Positions 57,957 through 64,000 of a stretch of DNA of 64,000 nucleotides are shown in pieces. The notes below the pieces were generated by a model. That model saw only the letters and a list, made by a program, of their open reading frames with translations. It was not told the origin of the DNA and did not search any database. Origin of the DNA: Ceratothoa steindachneri (Eukaryota; Arthropoda; Malacostraca; Isopoda; Cymothoidae); the NCBI GenBank assembly GCA_963969495.1, contig OZ018323.1:76906583-76970582 (forward strand). Direction: 5' to 3'. How positions within the stretch are numbered: position 1 is the stretch's first letter; every line of letters starts with the position of its first letter. Both the position numbers and the translations under genes were made by a program.

Positions 57957-59170
57957 GGCTGACCTTTGCCAACTACTATATGGGTCAACTTGAAGGGAGT
58001 TTATTAGACAACATCGAAAATAAACCACACACATACTGCCGATACGTAGACGACATCTACATCAACGTCCAAAATGGAAAACATCTTGAGAACATTAAAC
58101 AGCAATTTGAGGACAACTCCGTATTAAATTCACTTATGAATTGAGCACGGACAATAAACTACCTTTTCTGGACGTAGAGGTACAAAACATCAACGGTAAT
58201 TACGTCGCAAAAGTGTACAGAAAAGCTACAGACATGGGAAGATGCATCAACGCGGATAGTCAATGTCCTGAAAGGGAAAAAACTGTAATCGACTCATACA
58301 TCCGCCGAGCATACAAATGCTGCTCCACTTGGGAACTGTTCCATCAAGAGGTCTCCCGAACAGCATGATTGAAAAACAGCTTCAATCATTTTTAAGAAGG
58401 CAATTCAAAGACACGGTTGAAACTGAAAGTAACCAGGAAGCAGTAAATAACATCAAACTGTATTATAGCAATCAGATGTTATCGGCTTAAAAAATAGACA
58501 AAAAAAATATCAAGGAAATTGTTGAGCGTAACATCAAAGTTAAGAAGCAAACGGACAAGATTCAGATGATTATATATTATAAAACGACAAAAGTTAACAA
58601 TCTAATTATGAAAAACAATATCTATCAAAACTCCTCGATCCTGAAATCTATGAAGATAATTTACGAGTTTACCTGCCCGAATGAAGACTGAAAGCTTCAT
58701 AACAACTCAAAATATGTTGGTATGACTACCACCACACTTTCGAGGCGTTTGACAATGCACCTGCAACATGGAGCCCCTTAAAGTCATATGGAGACTGTAC
58801 ATAACATCAGCTTAACCAGAGATATATTGGTTAATAGCACTACGATCAAAAGAAAAGAGGGAAATAAAGCCAGACTGAAAACCATAGAAGCTATCTTAAT
58901 TAACGAAGCAAGGCCAGCTATCAATATCCAGGCTACGGGGTGGAATCGAACTTTAAAGTTGTTTTAAAATTCCGCTCACACCGGAGTGGCCCGTTTCCTT
59001 GACGCATGACGTTCAAGCGAGGAGAAATAAATATCCCCTAAAATTAGTTTTCTTTTCATTCCCATTTTCATTCTGACTCCACAATTCTTCACCGATAAAG
59101 GAGGAAAGACACTCTGAAGATGATCGCATAGATCGAAAGCTCAGCAATTAAAGTCAAGTTTGGTTTTTAC
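57957..59170 (+). mobile_element. Penelope-like element, 5'-truncated, with RT end and GIY-YIG domain
   Basis: The + frames give TFANYYMGQLEGSLLDNI and CRYVDDIYINVQNGK (YVDD at 58043-58054). After a shift comes LSTDNKLPFLDVEVQ. The open piece 58141-58365 contains VYRKATDMGRCINADSQCP and YIRRAYKCCSTWELFHQEV. After another shift come IEKQLQSFLRRQFKDT, YYKTTKVNNLIMKNN, IYEFTCPNED, KYVGMTTTTLSRRLTMHLQH (the GIY-YIG core, in its YVG form), HMETVHNISLTRDILV and IEAILINEARPAIN, to a stop at 58966. Stops at 58488, 58689 and 58778 interrupt it. The 3' UTR ends near the A run at 59187. GIY-YIG is the target-nicking endonuclease of this class. Confidence 0.88.
59114..59138 (+). ncRNA. CTGAAGAT-stem-GAAA motif in the Penelope 3' UTR
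   Basis: CTGAAGAT, then GATC-gcata-GATC (a 4-bp stem with 5-base loop), then GAAA. The same layout occurs on the minus strand at 29920-29948 in the other Penelope relic, with a different stem sequence (ACGA/TCGT). It resembles the CUGANGA...GAAA core of hammerhead ribozymes known from Penelope-like elements, but differs from the consensus CUGAUGA, so activity is doubtful. Confidence 0.35.
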
Positions 59171-59349
59171 TAAACACATTTCATTTAAAAAAAAAGAGAT
59201 GAACGTAGGAGAAGTTGTTTACCATCTACAAGGTGAACTAAAAAGAGATAATAAGAAAAGTGAAAGTTTCTAAAGAAAATTAATAAAGGCGAAATATACT
59301 ATGGTATTTCACAAAATCTGCATACAAGAAGGTCTGCTACCCATTTACA

Positions 59350-59352
<3 letters not shown>

Positions 59353-59437
<85 letters not shown>

Positions 59438-59439
59438 AT
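59353..59439. repeat. (TA)n microsatellite
   Basis: TA dinucleotides with one ATTAT interruption near 59426. The frame over it is an artefact. Confidence 0.97.
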
Positions 59440-60044
59440 CTGACGGCACCTTGGTCGCCTTGGCAACGTCCCTTTCGTATTTCTAATCCCTGAGTCATAA
59501 CTGGAATCGAATGCCCTGCTCTAAGTTGTTTACCCGAGTATATTCGGGTGCATCAAAACAATCGATTTTATAACTTTTCCTGAAATATTACGTTTGTTGA
59601 CTCTCAAAATGAGTACCAGTGTTACCAATTATAAAAATGTGTTCTTTTTCATGTTTTTTACAATAAAAAGGTTAAGTGCGTTTTAATAGAACGACTTAAG
59701 ATGAGTTGACTTTTATGGAGCTCACATTTTCCAATACCTAACCTTAGGGTCAACTAATCTAAAACTTTTAAGCAATTTAATCTGTAAAACTGCGAGTACA
59801 AAAGTCAGTGCCTGTTTATGATCCGAAATTGTACTCGCATTTAGGCTTTTACCAGTTTGCACCTGAGTCATCAACGCTGCTCGACGCTTTTTGGCACGCA
59901 GGGGGTGGGTATTGCCGCTGAATGAAGGTTTATTAAAGTTGCGTGCCCCCCGGTCCCTAACGCCCCAAGTACTCACTATATGTATTTTCCGCACATTCTT
60001 ACTTTTCACAATGGCACCCCTTCATCAGATTATAATTTTAAACC
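59440..60044 (+). other. Intron 4 spacer
   Basis: No recognised gene. Overlapping short frames at 59722-60076 lack motifs. Confidence 0.4.
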
Positions 60045-60550
60045 AATTTTGTAGGTATGTAGCATATAGGCATTAGCCTGCCTGTAGGAATGTAGGTAGG
60101 CATTAACTTGCCTGTAGGGATGTATTTAGGCATTAACCTGCCTTTAAAGCCGTATTTAGGTATTAACTTGCCTGTAGGGATGTATGTAGGCATTAACTTG
60201 TTTGTAGGATGCATATAGGCATTAGCCTTCCTGTAGGGATGTATGTAGGCATTAGCCTGCCTGTACGGATGTATGTAGGCATTAACTTGCCTGTACGGAT
60301 GTATGTAGGCATTAGCCTGCTGCAGAGATGTATGTAGGCATTAGCCTGCCTGTACGGATGTATGTAGGCATTAACTTGCCTGTACTGATGTATGTAGGCA
60401 TTAACTTGCCTGTACGGATGCATGTAGGCATTAGCCTGCCTGTAGAGATGTATGCAGGCATTAGCCTGCCTGTACGGATGTATGTAGGCATTAGCCTGCC
60501 TGCAGAGATGTATGTAGGCATTAGCCTGCCTGTAGGGATGTCGGAAGGCA
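60045..60550. repeat. Minisatellite, 30-bp unit, about 17 copies, in intron 4
   Basis: The unit is GTAGGCATTAGCCTGCCTGT then ACGGATGTAT, exactly 30 bases in most copies. GGCATTAGCCTGCC contains near-palindromic halves (GGC..GCC). Because 30 is divisible by three, both strands are open (MYVGISLPVR on +, RLMPTYIRTG on -), which is not evidence of a gene. Confidence 0.95.
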
Positions 60551-60789
60551 TGTAGCTGCGTTTCACATTCTACGTTAAACTATAGCTCTATTCAGAGATA
60601 GATATTCAGATGGGAAGAATCGGAACTAAAAAGGATTAGAGTAAAATAGAAAGGACGAGAAAAACGTCCCTAACCGACGTTGTCCACCCCATAAGCAACA
60701 GCTGGGCCGCGAGAGGAGTGCCAAAAAGGATTTAACCATTCTTATTTTTGTGATTATTATTTAATTTATTATTATTATTATTGCTTTAT

Positions 60790-61080
60790 TATTATTATTA
60801 TATTTGACTAAACCTAAAAAGCCAACACCAACGAGGGCTTCCTCGCAAGAAGGCCTGTAAGTAAGTAGGCGTCCCATGGGCAACCCTGCTGCAGCTGACA
60901 TTTTGAAGAGTGCGTGCCCTTCCGACTTCAACGTCCTCAGTTGGATCTGTGGCTATACGTATGTGGATCTTCCCCACATTTTCACTTTGGCCAACTTCAC
61001 CACTTTCTTTATAAGTTTCTCCTGGCAAACCTTTTTTCGGGGATGCCCTCGTTTGTTTTCGCTTCTTTGTTTAAAGTAAC
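60790..61080 (+). repeat. Interspersed repeat copy B (longest)
   Basis: Preceded by (ATT)n at 60763-60802. The body includes GCTGCAGCTGACATTTTGAA, GTGCCCTTCCGACTTCAACG, GGATCTGTGGCTATACGTAT and the CACTTTCTTTATAAG part shared with copy A. Copy C at 63115 matches its left part. The frame 60876-61079 is unrecognised. Confidence 0.75.
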
Positions 61081-61257
61081 AACAAATGTTGGGGCCAGGA
61101 AGGCACATTGGATACCTCCAAATACTCGAATGAATGGCGGGTAGCACTTGAAACCATGGAGGGAGGGGGGAGGGGGGTTGCTCCCTTAAGTATTAGAGTA
61201 AAACCAGTAAGAGAACTCCGTGGTTTTAACCCCCCCCCCTCATTTCCCCCCATCTAG

Positions 61258-61426
61258 ATCCCCCTGTTGTGGTCCCAACGTCACCCGTGGCATACTCCGG
61301 GGTGGGGTACCAGACGCAGCTCGAGTGCTCCGTGGAGGGTTCCCCGCTACCCAAGGTAGAATGGTTCAAGGATGACGCCCCGGTCAACCCGATGAGGCTC
61401 AGGAAAGGAATCGAGCGGGAAAACAA
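61258..61426 (+). CDS. Exon: Ig domain 3, N-terminal half
   Basis: Acceptor tract C9-TCATTTCCCCCCATCTAG and donor AA|GTGAGT; phase 1 in, phase 2 out. It encodes PPVVVPTSPVAYSGVGYQT, then QLECSVEGSPLPKVEWFKDD and APVNPMRLRKGIEREN. It has the third domain's first Cys and core Trp. The YPPVV start and SG-GY-x-QLEC wording fit Klingon-type proteins. The rest of the domain should be in an exon beyond 64000. Confidence 0.9.
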
Positions 61427-61439
61427 GTGAGTTGTGTTT

Positions 61440-62985
61440 TTTTCCAGGATCAAAGGGTGATCAAACTCAAGGTTTTATTCGAAAAAAAGTTTAGCAAAAT
61501 CAAGGTCTTGTTGTGTTTACTTCGACCAAAAGTTGATATAATTCAAGGGTTTATTGTTTTCTTTGAAAGAAAATCAAATTGATAAAAATCAATGTTTTAT
61601 TGTGTTTTGTTCAAGAGAAAGGCTCATGTTGATGAAAATCAAGGTTTTCGTGTGTTTTATTCCACAAAAGTTTATTAAAATTAAGGTTTTATTGGGTTTT
61701 CTTCGAGGAAAAGACTCAAGTTGAAAAAAATCAAGTTTTAGACGCTTTTCTTCGAGGAAAAGACTCAAGTTGATGAAAATAAAGGTTTTCGTGTGTTTTC
61801 TTCCACAAAAGTTTATGAAAATTAAGGTTTTATTGGGTTTTCTTCGAGGAAAAGACTCAAGTTGATGAAAATCAAGGTTTTAGTGTGTTTTCTTCGTGAA
61901 ATTTTCTCGCCGATGATAAAAGGTTGTCATGTTTTCCTTTAGGAAATGACTACTACGTTTGATAAAAAAACAAGTCATATTGCGTTTTCTTTAAAAAAAA
62001 ATAACAATTTAAATATCTAAAAAATATAGGAGAGTTGTTTTTATTCAAGAAATCTACAGTCGATAAAAGCAAAGAGGTGAGGAGAATGTATTTTGTTTCC
62101 TTCATGGAAACAAAATAATTATTTAAATGTGTTGTCTTGTTTTTTTTAAGGAAAACAAAACCATCACTAATAAATAATTAAATTGTATTTTCTTCAAGGA
62201 AACCTCACAAGTTAAATTAAAAAACATCTTGAAGGAAACGATTATAATGGTAAAAACTAGTTACTTTGTGTTTTCTGCCTGAAATTTAATTTTAAAAAAC
62301 AAATGAGTTGCTTTGTTTCCCTAAAGAACTAACTAAATTCGATGAAAACGCAAGTGAATACTTTGTTTTCTTTTAGGAAACAAATCAAATTGCTCCAATA
62401 ACATGCGACTTATCTTGTGTTTTCTCTAAGAAAATCACTCGTTGATAATTTACAGGTAAATTGTGTCTTCTTCAATGAAACCACACAAGTTAATGACAAT
62501 AATGTGTTCCTTTCTTACAGGAAAACAATAGAGATGATAGATAACAACGAGTTTGCTTTGTGGTTTCTACGAGAGGAAAACAATTAAAAAACCCAAGTGA
62601 CTTGTGTCTTCCTAAAGAAGTATCTTAAATTAGATGTAAAAACAAGCGAATGCCCTGTGTTTTATTTAAAGAAACAAATCAATTTCTCAAAAAAATGCGG
62701 ATAATTTTTTTTCATTAAAGGAAACTATTCAAGTTAATAAAAATCTCGCACTTTCTTGACGGAGACAACTAAAGTTGATACACACAAGTTATTTTTTTCG
62801 GTTTCCTTCAAGAGTTGTCTTCTGTTTCCCTAAGGAAGTAACTCAATTAGACGGAAAAACAATCGAGTACTCTTGAAGGAAACAGATGGAATTGCTTAAA
62901 TTCATGTGAGTTCTCTTTTTGTTTTCTTCGAAGAAACCACTAAAGTGGAGATAAAGTTGTTTTGTTTTCTTTAAAACAACGACTC
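61440..62985. repeat. Degenerate tandem repeat, about 48-55-bp unit, in intron 5
   Basis: Words AAGGTTTTATTGGGTTTTCT, TCGAGGAAAAGACTCAAGTT and GATGAAAATC recur. The most regular part is 61670-61900, and a heavily decayed part follows to about 62985. It begins within 15 bases of the exon's donor site. Confidence 0.8.
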
Positions 62986-63114
62986 GAGGCGGTTCTTGCC
63001 TCAAATTGTTTTCTTGATCTCTCGACGCAGGTTATTATTCCTTGGCCCTCTTGTTTTGTTGTACTCATTAAAAGGAAACCCCTTCGTTATCTTACGGTTC
63101 TCTAAGGGGGCTTT

Positions 63115-63240
63115 CAGGTGTAGGGTTGGTAGCCATGCTGCAGTCGACATCTGGAAAATTATGTGCCCTTCCGGCCTAAATACTTATAGTTGTATCTGCG
63201 GCTTTGTGTCACATATTTTTTTTCTCTCTCTATCTTCGAA
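63115..63240 (+). repeat. Interspersed repeat copy C
   Basis: GGTAGCCATGCTGCAGTCGA, ATGTGCCCTTCCGGCC and TGTATCTGCGGCTTTGTG match the left half of copy B in order and spacing. Confidence 0.75.
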
Positions 63241-63369
63241 AATGTGTCTTCCTTCATCATAAAACGCTTATTCACAAAACAGGGTTGGCGTACATCAACG
63301 CTACCCGCTCCCTCCCACCCATTGACAGCCAATTAAGCACAAACTCACCATCATTTTGTACACTTCGAA

Positions 63370-63695
63370 TAGTGTACATGAACTCAAAAATAACATTAGG
63401 AGGCCCACATGTACCTATTCAAGAGTACACATTTGGACGTACTTGTACTCAAAGTACGATTTTGGATTCTCCCGCACTAAATGGTACTTGTTTGGGGGGG
63501 GCGTGATTGCGAGCAAAACTACCTGTTCCGACTTGAAGTACTCGGGAGTATACCTATGTTTCCGTTAACCTGTACTCAGTGGTGCACACTTCGGCGTACA
63601 TGTGCCCGGAAATACGTGTTTCGATGTGCCTGTACATTACTAAAGAGTACAAATTTCGACGTACGTGTATTTAAAAGTGCAAATATGGACCCATT
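63370..63695. repeat. Degenerate GTAC-rich tandem repeat, about 30-bp unit
   Basis: Copies of AGAGTACAAATTTCGACGTA then CGTGTAC recur about ten times with drift. GTAC palindromes recur every 10-18 bases. Confidence 0.65.
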
Positions 63696-63887
63696 TATGG
63701 GGATATTTCATGGTTGTCACTCCCATCCTTTCTTGCCACAACACCCACTTCTTCCAGCAAGTGTCGTCATCCAACGCCAATAAACATCAAGTTATTGCTT
63801 TAAAGCAATAATCAGCGGGGACCTGGTCACGGTGAGGGTCGCCCTCTGACGCAAGACTTGTCTGGACGAGGACGGGAGAGATAAAGG

Positions 63888-64000
63888 CGGCGGGAGGGCT
63901 TAGAAGTGGGAGGGATGAGATCGAGATGGATGAGGGCGGGATGACTTAGTAGTGGGAGGGATGAGGTCGAGATGGATGAGGGAGGGAGGGAGGAGGACAG
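63888..64000. repeat. GGGAGGGATGAG tandem repeat, about 57-bp period, two copies, cut by window edge
   Basis: GTGGGAGGGATGAG, TCGAGATGGATGAGGG and CTTAG recur at about 63907 and 63952. Purine-rich on the + strand; it continues past the window. Confidence 0.7.

Larger units (their letters stand above)
39974..61426 (+). other. Gene span: Klingon/Lachesin-type Ig-superfamily gene (five exons visible, 3' part outside)
   Basis: Five + strand exons (39974-40159, 40961-41182, 47751-47869, 56835-56979, 61258-61426) join with matching phases (1, 1, 0, 1), and the last ends in phase 2. Together they encode two complete Ig domains and the first half of a third. The pattern fits Klingon/Lachesin/Wrapper-type three-Ig adhesion proteins: a V-like domain split after its first Cys strand, C2-like domains, and a YPPVV linker between Ig2 and Ig3. 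In flies such proteins are membrane-linked and act in neural and glial adhesion. Missing here are the rest of Ig3, any C-terminal domain or GPI signal, and probably the promoter. Introns of 0.8, 6.6, 9.0 and 4.3 kb are filled with transposons and minisatellites. Confidence 0.82.

Noticed and set aside
60193..60566. Open frames on both strands over a 30-bp repeat
   Set aside because: Artefact of a repeat period divisible by three, lying inside an intron.

Overview
This window is non-coding-rich animal DNA, most likely from an arthropod and probably a crustacean. It has split genes with GT/AG introns. Its mobile elements are LINE, Penelope-like, Tc1/mariner and probable LTR relics. Long (TA)n tracts and many different minisatellites fill the rest. 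The crustacean reading is an inference from two things: a LINE whose first ORF carries PHD-type and CCCH zinc fingers, and a multi-copy arthropod protein family at 35.8-37.6 kb. There are no bacterial-type operons.

The only clear host gene is on the + strand between about 39.97 and 61.43 kb. Five exons with good splice sites and compatible phases encode Ig domain 1 (two exons), Ig domain 2 (two exons) and the first half of Ig domain 3 of a Klingon/Lachesin-type neural cell-adhesion protein. The signal-peptide exon may lie upstream, or may be part of the first exon. The 3' exons lie beyond the window. Its introns hold most of the right half: a PHD/CCCH LINE, a Penelope-like element with a GIY-YIG domain, a probable solo LTR, a perfect 28-bp palindrome and several minisatellites.

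The left 39 kb is intergenic, or a very long 5' intron. It holds, in order: a decayed CR1/L2-like LINE (minus strand, 1-3.75 kb); a 3' fragment of a similar LINE (5.8 kb); a Tc1 relic (7-8.2 kb); a nearly complete mariner-like element with a DUF4817-type N-terminus, sitting between two (TA)n tracts (9.3-10.5 kb); large minisatellites (12.7-18.8 kb, 20.5-21.1 kb, 24.9-28.1 kb); a Tc1 helix-turn-helix fragment and a Penelope RT fragment (21.9-22.9 kb); a mariner relic (28.8-29.6 kb); a Penelope fragment bounded by 51-bp inverted repeats (29.8-30.5 kb); an RTE-type LINE relic next to a tRNA-like sequence (32.8-34.0 kb); and a damaged but still intron-bearing copy of an unclassified arthropod gene family (35.8-37.6 kb).

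The two most interesting objects are that unclassified minus-strand gene and the set of Penelope relics, two of which share a small CTGAAGAT-stem-GAAA RNA-like motif. Nearly all element reading frames are broken. The long open frames over (TA)n, 30-bp and 33-bp repeats are composition artefacts, not genes.
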